13,387 bases of DNA from positions 4,081 to 17,467 of the forward strand of contig NZWU01000010.1 in NCBI GenBank assembly GCA_002701705.1, in the 5' to 3' direction. Of this stretch, positions 6,042 to 13,169 are shown one piece after another (within the stretch, counting starts at the first letter, position 1; each line of letters opens with the position of its first letter). The notes under the pieces were generated by a model. The model searched no databases and had not been told where the DNA came from. It was given only the letters and a program-made list of their open reading frames with translations. This DNA comes from Gammaproteobacteria bacterium. Its GTDB lineage: Bacteria > Pseudomonadota > Gammaproteobacteria > GCA-002705445 > GCA-002716945. A program made the position numbers and the translations under genes.

Positions 6042-6665
6042 ATGAATGCCATGATTGAAATTGATAAAAAACAATTAACTGCTTTAATTTTAGCTGGAGG
6101 TAAATCTTCTAGGATGGAAGGTAATGATAAAGGGCTCTTACAAATTAATAACAAATATATAATTCAATACCTTCATTCTCTGGCTGAAAAATTTTGTACT
6201 GATGTTTTAGTCAATGTAAATAAAAATGTTGATCAGTATAATGACCTTGGGTTCAATACATGCGAAGATTTAATGACTGGATTTCAAGGGCCCTTAGCTG
6301 GAATGTATACAGGGTTACATGAATCTAAAACAGAATATCTTATTACTCTTCCATGTGATGGACCATTTATTGACGAATCTTACTTCAAAAAAATGATATT
6401 ATTAGATAAAGAATCTGATATTAATGTAGCATTCGATGGCAAGCGACTTCAGCCTGTCTACTGTCTCATTAGAAAGGGTATGAGTAAGAGTTTAGAGTCT
6501 TTTTTGCACTCTGGAGAAAGGAAGATTGATAAATGGTTTGATTCATGCTCAATTCATCATGTTGATTTTTCAAATAATGAAGATTTATTTATTAATATTA
6601 ATAGTGAAGAAGATTTAAATAAATATAAAAATAGAATTGAAACTATTTTGAGTAATAATGGATAA
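6042..6665 (+). CDS. mobA: Molybdenum cofactor guanylyltransferase MobA
   Basis: MobA transfers GMP from GTP to molybdopterin to make the guanine-dinucleotide cofactor used by enzymes such as formate dehydrogenase. The 207-residue protein has the nucleotidyltransferase P-loop-like LILAGGKSSRMEGNDKGL (15-32, including the DKG), QGPLAGMYTGL (82-92), the metal-binding LPCDGPF (103-109) and KRLQPVYCLI. The family's usual RMGG is RMEG here. The start may be ATG 6042 or the in-frame ATG at 6051 (MIEIDKKQ); neither has a Shine-Dalgarno. It overlaps the next gene by 8 bp and so leads the H4MPT operon. This suggests a molybdo- or tungsto-enzyme in C1 oxidation, but that is inference. A related nucleotidyltransferase with a different substrate cannot be fully excluded. 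Confidence 0.88.
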   Translation: MNAMIEIDKKQLTALILAGGKSSRMEGNDKGLLQINNKYIIQYLHSLAEKFCTDVLVNVNKNVDQYNDLGFNTCEDLMTGFQGPLAGMYTGLHESKTEYLITLPCDGPFIDESYFKKMILLDKESDINVAFDGKRLQPVYCLIRKGMSKSLESFLHSGERKIDKWFDSCSIHHVDFSNNEDLFININSEEDLNKYKNRIETILSNNG

Positions 6666-7191
6666 AAAAAATAAAAGAATAGCGTGGGCAATTACTGGTT
6701 CTGGTCATTTTCTAAAGGAATCAATTGATATCATTAATTCACTAAATAATATAGATTTATTTCTAAGTAGAGCTGGGGAAGAAGTTCTAAAGTGGTATGG
6801 TTATAAATTAAGTGATTTTAAGAAAAAGAAAATAAAAATATTTAAAGATGTTACTGCAAGTTCAGCTCCTGTTAGTTTATTTTATGAAGATATCTATAAA
6901 GTGTTAATTGTTTCCCCAGCTACATCAAATACTGTTGCACAAATGGCTTATGGGTTTTCTGATAATCTAATAACAAATATTTTTGCGCAAGCGGGTAAAT
7001 GTAAGGTCCATTCAATTATTCTTGCTTGTGATACTGAACCTGTGGTGATAACGCCAGCACCAGGAAAAATGGTAACTGTTTACCCAAGAGAGATAGATCT
7101 TGAAAATTATGAATTGCTTAAAAAGTTTAAAAATACAGACGTTGTCAGAAATGTCGATGAATTGGAAAAAATAATTAAAAAATGGCATTAA
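6658..7191 (+). CDS. dmrB: DmrB-like flavoprotein, probable dihydromethanopterin reductase
   Basis: This 177-residue protein is of the flavoprotein (Dfp/UbiX-like) fold. It starts with the strand-loop RIAWAITGSGHFL (7-19) and has the FMN-binding LIVSPATSNTVAQMAYGFSDNLITN region in the second half, then LACDTEPVVITPAPGKM. Members of this group in H4MPT-using organisms (DmrB) reduce dihydromethanopterin to the tetrahydro form, the last step of cofactor synthesis; a Burkholderia-type DmrB is known. Its place between mobA and the pterin-binding DHPS-like gene supports that role. There is no iron-sulfur cysteine cluster, so electrons must come from a separate donor. Start ATG overlaps mobA by 8 bp, with only a weak GAG upstream. 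A generic flavoprotein decarboxylase is a less likely alternative. Confidence 0.82.
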   Translation: MDKKNKRIAWAITGSGHFLKESIDIINSLNNIDLFLSRAGEEVLKWYGYKLSDFKKKKIKIFKDVTASSAPVSLFYEDIYKVLIVSPATSNTVAQMAYGFSDNLITNIFAQAGKCKVHSIILACDTEPVVITPAPGKMVTVYPREIDLENYELLKKFKNTDVVRNVDELEKIIKKWH

Positions 7192-8570
7192 AAGAAAAGA
7201 TTCTTTTTATCACAGGTAGGCTTGCTGAAAGAAGTTTGAAGAGGGTCTTGGATGAAATGGGAAAAATCCCTTTTGAATATGAAATTCGTAATTTAAATAT
7301 TAATGTCGCTTCATTGTTGACAACACAAATGATAGAAAGAAGGATTGGTGATATTTCCAGTTTTGATAGAGTAATAATACCCGGCAAAGCTAGAGGCGAT
7401 TTATCTGAATTATCAAAAAAATTAAACGTTGATTTTTTTCGTGGCCCTGATGAACTTAAAGACTTACCTAATTTATTTGGAAAGGAATCATTAAAACATG
7501 ATTTATCGCAATATGAAGTTTCAATTTTTGCTGAAATAACTGATGCGCCTAACATGTCATTGGAAGAGATTGTGAAACAAGCAAATTTCTATCGTGATAA
7601 TGGTGCAGATGTTATAGATATTGGGTGTCTACCAAATATAAAATTTAACCATCTAGAAGAAGTTGTTAAAGAATTAAAGCATTTAGATTTTTATGTAAGT
7701 ATTGATTCTCATGATGATAAAGAATTGATTAGAGGAGGTAAGGCAGGAGCTGATTATCTTCTTAGCATCAAATCTGATAATTTTCATATTCTAGATGAAG
7801 TTGACTCGTATCCTATTCTTATACCTTTGGATGGAAAATTAGATGAATTATATAAAGTAATTGATAAATGTATTGAACAAAAAAGAACATTTATAGCTGA
7901 CTCAATTTTAGACCCAATTAATTATGGTTTCACTGAATCTATCGTGAGGTATGCTAAATTAAGAAAAAAATATCCTGATATTGATATGATGATGGGCACT
8001 GGTAATTTGACAGAATTATCGCATGCGGACACTACTGGAATTACTCTTATGTTAATGGGGATAATCTCTGAATTAAAAATACATCATATTTTAACTACAC
8101 AAGTAAGTGATCACTGTAAAACAGTTATAAAGGAAACTGATATAGCAAGAAGAATATTGTACGCTTCGAGAGTCAGCAACACCACTCCTAAACATATCAG
8201 CAATAATCTGCTTACTACCCATGAAGATAAGCCTTTTAAATTTTCATATGATGAAGTTTTAGAATTATCAAAAGATATTAAAGATCCTAGTTATAGAATA
8301 ATGGTAACGGATAAGGGAATCCATGTTTTTAATAGGGATGGGTTTAAAACCGCTTATGACCCATATGATTTCTTCAAAAATCTAGATGTGGGTGATGATT
8401 CTGGTCATGCCTTCTATCTTGGTGTTGAATTAGCAAGAGCTCAAATAGCACATCAACTTGGAAAGTTTTATTCTCAGGATGAGGAATTATCATGGGGTTG
8501 TTTGGTTGAAAAAGATGAAGATGATAAAATGTCTTTTAAGCCAACAGGACCAACATATAAAAAGAAATGA
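7182..8570 (+). CDS. Dihydropteroate synthase-like protein of H4MPT clusters (DUF6513-type)
   Basis: This 462-residue, three-part protein is typical of H4MPT gene clusters. An N-terminal domain of about 110 residues (LFITGRLAERSLKRVL..., DRVIIPGKARGDL) precedes a dihydropteroate-synthase-like TIM barrel: EITDAPNMSLEEIVKQA, NGADVIDIGCLP, YVSIDSH, ADYLLSIKSDN, DSILDP, MMMGTGNLTELSHADTTG. A C-terminal domain follows (YRIMVTDKGIHVFNRDG, then DDSGHAFYLGVELARAQIAHQLGKF). By analogy to folate synthesis it probably joins the pterin alcohol diphosphate to the ribofuranosyl-aniline precursor of H4MPT, though to my knowledge this reaction has not been firmly shown for the bacterial proteins. It overlaps the DmrB gene by 10 bp and the DUF447 gene by 4 bp. 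No Shine-Dalgarno is seen, so translation is probably coupled. Confidence 0.88.
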   Translation: MALKEKILFITGRLAERSLKRVLDEMGKIPFEYEIRNLNINVASLLTTQMIERRIGDISSFDRVIIPGKARGDLSELSKKLNVDFFRGPDELKDLPNLFGKESLKHDLSQYEVSIFAEITDAPNMSLEEIVKQANFYRDNGADVIDIGCLPNIKFNHLEEVVKELKHLDFYVSIDSHDDKELIRGGKAGADYLLSIKSDNFHILDEVDSYPILIPLDGKLDELYKVIDKCIEQKRTFIADSILDPINYGFTESIVRYAKLRKKYPDIDMMMGTGNLTELSHADTTGITLMLMGIISELKIHHILTTQVSDHCKTVIKETDIARRILYASRVSNTTPKHISNNLLTTHEDKPFKFSYDEVLELSKDIKDPSYRIMVTDKGIHVFNRDGFKTAYDPYDFFKNLDVGDDSGHAFYLGVELARAQIAHQLGKFYSQDEELSWGCLVEKDEDDKMSFKPTGPTYKKK

Positions 8571-9124
8571 TACATGAAGTAATAGTGACCACAAAATCTA
8601 CTGAAGGCGAGGTACATATCGCGCCAATGGGTATAAAAATGAACCAAAAAGAAGTTTTTATCTCCCCTTTTAAACCATCAAGGACATTAGAAAATTTAAT
8701 TTCACAAAAAGAAGCTGTTATAAATTTTATTGATGATGTAAGGATATTTGCCGGTATTATTTGTGGGATAAAAAAAGATTGGCCATTAACCGACCTTAAA
8801 AATATTGATGTTCCTAGACTAAAAGACGCAAATTCTCATTTTGAAACTGCTGTAAAAGAAATTTTTGATGATGAAGTCAGACCTAAAGTAGTTTGTAAAA
8901 TATCAAATAAAGACATACATGCACCTTTTCTTGGTTTTAACAGAGCTCAATTTTCTGTCATTGAAGCATCAGTTTTAGTTAGCAGGTTAGGAATGATATC
9001 AATGGAAAAAATTCTGAAAGAAGTTGAATATTTAAAAATTGGGTTTGACAAAACATCAGGACCTAAAGAGGAAGAAGCATGGGGATGGATACAAAATAAG
9101 ATCAACAATTATAAAAAGGAATAA
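8567..9124 (+). CDS. DUF447 family protein, H4MPT-linked, function unknown
   Basis: This 185-residue protein matches the DUF447 pattern found in methanogens and H4MPT-using bacteria. It opens MIHEVIVTTKSTEGEVHIAPMG, then has VFISPFKPSRTLENL, EAVINFIDDVRIFAG, FETAVKEI, APFLGFNRAQFSVIEASVLVSRL, and a GPKEEEAWGWI C-terminal stretch. The N-terminal half resembles a split-barrel flavin-binding domain, suggesting FMN binding, though this is known only structurally for relatives. No reaction is established. Its fixed place between the DHPS-like gene (4-bp ATGA overlap) and mfnB (1-bp TAATG overlap) argues for a step in H4MPT or methylofuran synthesis. There are no membrane segments. The upstream sequence AAAAAGAA is a poor ribosome binding site. 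Confidence 0.82.
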   Translation: MIHEVIVTTKSTEGEVHIAPMGIKMNQKEVFISPFKPSRTLENLISQKEAVINFIDDVRIFAGIICGIKKDWPLTDLKNIDVPRLKDANSHFETAVKEIFDDEVRPKVVCKISNKDIHAPFLGFNRAQFSVIEASVLVSRLGMISMEKILKEVEYLKIGFDKTSGPKEEEAWGWIQNKINNYKKE

Positions 9125-9810
9125 TGACAGGTTTTCTCGCAAGCATAAAAGATGTACATGAAGCTGAAAAAATTAGCAATGCAAAAATTGATATTGTTGA
9201 TTTAAAGAATGTAGATGATGGGGCTCTTGGTTTCGTTGGTTTAAGCTTAATGAATAAAGTAAGGCAAATTCTTAAACATCATAAAATGAGTGTAACCTTG
9301 GGTAATAATCCAAATCCGAACAATAAAGATACCATTGCCATATTATCAAAAATCATTAATCAAGAGATTGAATATGTAAAAATAGGTTTATTTGATATTA
9401 ATATGATTGGTCAGCATAAGTTGCTATTAAAAAATTTTTCATTCAATCAAACAAAACCAATTTGTGTCATTTTCGCAGATAAAACATTCAATCTAAATAT
9501 AATGGAGGAAATAATTGGTATTGGATATAAAGGAATTATGATTGATACGTTTAATAAAAATCATAAATCTATGACAGAAATCTTAAATCATTCTGAAATA
9601 AGAAATTTTGTGTCGATGGTAAAAGAGAACAAATCTATTTGCGGCTTGTCTGGATCTCTAAAAATTTGTGATATTGATAAACTCAAAAAATTGAATCCTG
9701 ATTTTCTTGGTTTTCGAGGTCAATTGTGTTCAAACAAATTGGATAGGAATGAAATTAATTTAGACCTTTTAGAACGAGTTTCTAGTGCTATAAATTCAAC
9801 TATCGCTTGA
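9124..9810 (+). CDS. mfnB: (5-formylfuran-3-yl)methyl phosphate synthase, MfnB
   Basis: MfnB condenses two molecules of glyceraldehyde-3-phosphate into the furan ring of methanofuran/methylofuran. The 228-residue TIM barrel has the family signatures. These are FLASIKDVHEAEK at the start; DIVDLKN with Lys28, in the position of the Schiff-base lysine; DDGALGF (31-37); YVKIGLFD with Lys86; IMIDTFNK with Asp141 and Lys145, matching the Asp/Lys catalytic pair; SGLSGSLK; and PDFLGFRGQLC near the end. The usual SATIGD reads SVTLGN here (56-61). It is the last gene of the plus-strand operon. Its stop lies 15 bp inside the 3' end of the convergent pabB. An AAAAGGA just before the ATG is the best ribosome binding site of this operon. 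Confidence 0.9.
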   Translation: MTGFLASIKDVHEAEKISNAKIDIVDLKNVDDGALGFVGLSLMNKVRQILKHHKMSVTLGNNPNPNNKDTIAILSKIINQEIEYVKIGLFDINMIGQHKLLLKNFSFNQTKPICVIFADKTFNLNIMEEIIGIGYKGIMIDTFNKNHKSMTEILNHSEIRNFVSMVKENKSICGLSGSLKICDIDKLKKLNPDFLGFRGQLCSNKLDRNEINLDLLERVSSAINSTIA

Positions 9811-11158
9811 TTCTAATACACCTATTATTGGAGCAATTTTATCTAGGGTTTCTTGAAATTCTGCTTTCACATCAGAGTCGTAAACTATGCCACCGCCTCC
9901 CCAAAAGTGGAGACTATTTTTTGTCGCAATGATAGTTCTGATAGCAATATTCAAATCAACTTTTCTGTTAAAACTAATATAGCCAATAGAGCCACAATAA
10001 ATACTTCTTCTGTCTGGTTCAAGTTCATTGATAATTTGCATGGATCTTATTTTGGGAGCTCCAGTAATGGAACCACCGGGAAAACAACCTCTAATTAGTT
10101 TAAAAATATTACTTTTCTCCGATATTTTACCTTGTATTGTACTTACTAAATGATGTACATTTGAAAAAGTTTCTATTTCAAAAAGTTTTTTTACTTTAAT
10201 AGAACCAAAAATACAATTCCTACCCAAATCATTCCTTAATAAATCTACAATCATTAGGTTTTCTGCCTTGTCTTTATTTGAGTCTATTAATTCCTTTTTT
10301 AATAGCAAATTTTTTTCATTATCTAAATGTATTGGTCGAGTCCCTTTGATAGGTTTTGTTTCAACAATATTATTTTTAATCTGGAGAAATCTTTCCGGCG
10401 AATAACTTAAGATTTTAACAAATGGAAAATTCATATATGAAGAATATGGAGCTTTATATTTCATTAATATTTTTTTAAATATTTCCCATGTGTCGCCATC
10501 ATATTCAAGTGAAAAACGCTGCGCAAAATTTATTTGGTAACAATCTCCTTTTTCAATATATGACTTAATGGAATTGAACTTTTCAACATACTCTTCATAG
10601 CTTAGATTTGAAGTGTGTTGTGAATTTATAGAATATCTTCCTTTTCTTTGTGGAGCAAATTTCTTCTCTTTAAATCCTTTGATTATTTTTTTTTATAAGT
10701 CTATTTTCAGTGGTATATACTAGAATTGACTTTTTCCGTTCATGATCAATAATGATAGACCAATCATAAATTCCAAAAGCCATAATTGGAATATTATCTT
10801 TATCAATCCCAACAGGCTTAACTGATTCATATTTATTTCCTAGATCATATGAAAAATAACCTATTGCTCCTCCTGAGAATGGTAAATCAGCATAATCATC
10901 AGAAAATGATGCTTTCATAACTTTTTGAAGAACATCAATAGGATCGCCTCTATAAACTTTTTTAGATCCATTAAACTCAACAATAGTTGCATTCTGATAA
11001 GCTATGACTTTTTTAATTGGACAGCATGAAATTATGTCATATCTTTCAGTACTAAAAGTTTCATAATTACTACATAAAAAAACAGACCAGTCATTATCTT
11101 TTAAAAAGTCAAAGATTTCTGAAGTGTTTTCATAATATTCAAAGTCAATTTTGTTCAT
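9796..11158 (-). CDS. pabB: Aminodeoxychorismate synthase component I PabB, interrupted by a frameshift
   Basis: PabB turns chorismate and ammonia into aminodeoxychorismate, precursor of p-aminobenzoate for folate and for H4MPT. The N-terminal part (11158 down to about 10695) has SGGAIGYFSYDLGNKYE. Its frame then shifts at a run of nine A and stops at 10670. Removing one A continues without a stop through KGDCYQINFAQRFS, PIKGTRP (the Lys diagnostic of PabB rather than anthranilate synthase), FPGGSITGAPK, GSIGYIS and FWGGGGIVYDSD to the stop at 9796. The restored protein would be 453 residues, the same size as E. coli PabB. The C-terminal half alone has an ATG only at 10464, which would cut off the KGDCYQINF motif, so two separate proteins are unlikely. 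The cause may be a sequencing error, slippage or gene decay. The start overlaps mfnF by 14 bp. Confidence 0.88.
10686..10694 (-). other. A9 homopolymer at the pabB frameshift
   Basis: Nine consecutive A on the minus strand mark the point where the pabB reading frame changes. Upstream conserved sequence is in one frame and downstream conserved sequence is in the frame reached by losing one A. Runs of this length are known sites of polymerase slippage and of sequencing indels. Confidence 0.85.
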
Positions 11159-12203
11159 TTTTAAATTTGAGTAACATACTTATAGAGTAAGCTGGCGCTA
11201 TATCAGATGGCAAGAATAATTTATTAGCATTGCCATTATAAAATGTATTAAAGTCTTTATAGGCTAGCTTGGTTTTGTGACAGATTTCTCTTACTAAAAA
11301 ACTTCCTATGCCTAATCCAATAAGATTAATTTTTTCTTTTTTTAAAAAATTATTTTCCATAGTAGCAATAATTTTTTCCATAATGAAAGATTTTTGTATA
11401 AGCTTGATTTCTTTCGCTAGATTTTTAAGCTTTCTTTCATGTTGGGGTTGATAGTCAAACCCTAATGATCTAGCAAATCTTACTAAACTATTCATATAAG
11501 TTTTTCCTCTATGATCACAGCTATTAGAGTAATCCTTTCGAGAATCTATATCAGACATAATTCTATATATATCTGACATATTTGAAAAATATTCAGGTAT
11601 AACAGGAAACCTATGCTTGCTATTGATTACTTGATTAGTCACTGCAAATAAAGGAGTTCTGAGAATTCCTGTATATATTAATTCTGAGCGGCTAAGTCTT
11701 GAGAAATCATCGTACCCCATATTTTTACACACTCCATTTTTTATAATTATGATATCAGTTGTTGTTGATCCAATATCAACAGCAATCGCATTATTCACAC
11801 ATGTTTCCAAAAACTTTGCGGTTGCGAGCCAGTTCATAGATGAAACTGATTTAGTATTGGTAATTGCTTTAGGTTTGAAAAAAAATGGTTTTTTAGATGA
11901 AAATACATAATTTTCATCACCACGAGATTTGAATATATTTAAAATATCCTTAACTCCCTGATCTCTAGATTTAAAAATATCACTCATTTCACCTGACATA
12001 GTAATAACATTTATTATAATGAATCGCTTATTATATTTACTACAAACAGAATTTACTAACTTACTTAATAAATCTAGCGATTCCCATAGGTGACACCGAT
12101 ATATGTGGAAAGAAGATGAATTAGGTTTTATGACAGAAAGTTTGGTATGAGCGCCCCCTACATCCCACCCTAAATATAATTTTTGTGATTTTTTTTTATT
12201 CAT
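11145..12203 (-). CDS. mfnF: H4MPT-linked hydantoinase/ASKHA-like protein, MfnF-type
   Basis: This 352-residue protein belongs to the H4MPT-linked C1-transfer family related to hydantoinase A and sugar-kinase folds. It has an N-terminal phosphate loop LGWDVGGAHTKLSV (11-24), ITMSGEMSD (67-75, the family's TM-x-x-E-x-x-D), SVSSMNWLATA (119-129) and a second phosphate loop AVDIGSTTTDIIII (141-154). IYTGILRTP and GIGSFLV follow. The archaeal relative MfnF couples the furan-methylamine diphosphate to glutamyl-tyramine in methanofuran assembly, so the bacterial protein probably does the equivalent step for methylofuran. Assignment to the exact MfnF activity is by family and context. It overlaps the upstream ATP-grasp gene by 8 bp and pabB by 14 bp. 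No Shine-Dalgarno is visible before its ATG. Confidence 0.82.
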   Translation of the reverse strand: MNKKKSQKLYLGWDVGGAHTKLSVIKPNSSSFHIYRCHLWESLDLLSKLVNSVCSKYNKRFIIINVITMSGEMSDIFKSRDQGVKDILNIFKSRGDENYVFSSKKPFFFKPKAITNTKSVSSMNWLATAKFLETCVNNAIAVDIGSTTTDIIIIKNGVCKNMGYDDFSRLSRSELIYTGILRTPLFAVTNQVINSKHRFPVIPEYFSNMSDIYRIMSDIDSRKDYSNSCDHRGKTYMNSLVRFARSLGFDYQPQHERKLKNLAKEIKLIQKSFIMEKIIATMENNFLKKEKINLIGLGIGSFLVREICHKTKLAYKDFNTFYNGNANKLFLPSDIAPAYSISMLLKFKNEQN

Positions 12204-13167
12204 TTAGTTTAATAAAATATTTCTTGCCACTAATGATTCTTTTTTGTATTTGTTGTTCAATAATTAGATTAGCAAGACTAATATCTAAAGTCTTATTTAA
12301 TCCAATATAAGAAGTTGTCAGTCTTGGATTTATTTCAACAATATACATTTTCCTGTTAGTAATAATTACATCAATACCAACATATCCGTATAGGTTTGGT
12401 AATATAGATTTAATTTTATTCAATAATAAATATATCTTTGAATCACTTACAGTTCTATCATTTATTAATATTGATTTTAAATTAATAAATTTTTGTCTTG
12501 TTTTTTTTACTGTCTGTTTATTAATCGTTAGCAAATGAAAATCATTATGAGTAAAAAAAACAGAAATACTATATGGTGCTCCAAGAATATATGGCTGCAC
12601 AATATAGTTTTCATTATAGACTGTAAAATCTACTTCCTTTGGATTATCAAAAATTCTTATATGTGAACAACCAGCTCCAAATTTATCTTTAACAACCAAA
12701 TTTTTTAATTTATTTATTTTACTTGATTCTTTAATATCATAGGTAGGAATAACATTGAATTTATGTTTAGCAAATAATTTATAAAAGAGAAGTTTATTGG
12801 ATAAAGATAATATTGTTTGTTTATCTGAAATTAATTTTTTGATATTTTTTCTTTCTAAAAATTTAACATAATTGTATAAAACAAGATTTGTTTCAGGGAG
12901 TATTGGTAAAACATAATCAAATTTTTTTAAGACATCACTATTATACATTTCATTTGCATTATCTTTATTTATTAGGATTGAGTGTGATGTAGTATAGTTT
13001 TTTAACCGCTCATCTAAAAAAAACTTAAATGAAATATGTTCTGATTGCTCAAAATCATTATAAAGCCTTGATGTCATCAGTTTTGCTTCATTAAGTAAAC
13101 TTGAACTTAAATCTTCATTTATTAAACCACCTCCTGTAACATATTCATATATTAGTATTTTTATCAT
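12196..13167 (-). CDS. mfnD: ATP-grasp ligase, MfnD-like (tyramine/tyrosine-glutamate ligase)
   Basis: This 323-residue ATP-grasp enzyme has the N-terminus typical of the MfnD group, IYEYVTGGG (6-14). The core follows: LVVKDKFGAGCSHIRIF (157-173, ATP-binding Lys160), YIVQPYILGAPYSISVFF (188-205), and the metal-binding end YGYVGIDVIITNRKMYIVEINPRLTTSY (260-287, with D266, E279 and N281). In archaea MfnD links glutamate to tyramine at the start of methanofuran synthesis. Bacterial methylofuran has a modified core and a longer glutamate chain, so the natural substrate here may differ. It is the first gene of the minus-strand operon. Its ATG is separated by 2 bp from the divergent HisA-like gene, so its promoter must lie inside that gene. 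No Shine-Dalgarno is seen. The protein is very Lys/Asn/Ile-rich, reflecting the base composition. Confidence 0.82.
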   Translation of the reverse strand: MIKILIYEYVTGGGLINEDLSSSLLNEAKLMTSRLYNDFEQSEHISFKFFLDERLKNYTTSHSILINKDNANEMYNSDVLKKFDYVLPILPETNLVLYNYVKFLERKNIKKLISDKQTILSLSNKLLFYKLFAKHKFNVIPTYDIKESSKINKLKNLVVKDKFGAGCSHIRIFDNPKEVDFTVYNENYIVQPYILGAPYSISVFFTHNDFHLLTINKQTVKKTRQKFINLKSILINDRTVSDSKIYLLLNKIKSILPNLYGYVGIDVIITNRKMYIVEINPRLTTSYIGLNKTLDISLANLIIEQQIQKRIISGKKYFIKLNE

Positions 13168-13169
13168 AA

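Noticed and set aside
7175..7555. Minus-strand 126-codon frame opposite the DHPS-like gene
   Set aside because: Shadow of a well-supported gene; Ser/Lys/Phe-rich with no motif.
9796..10464. C-terminal pabB part as a separate short chorismate-binding protein
   Set aside because: Its first ATG would remove the conserved KGDCYQINF motif, which is encoded just upstream in the same frame; no ribosome site precedes it.
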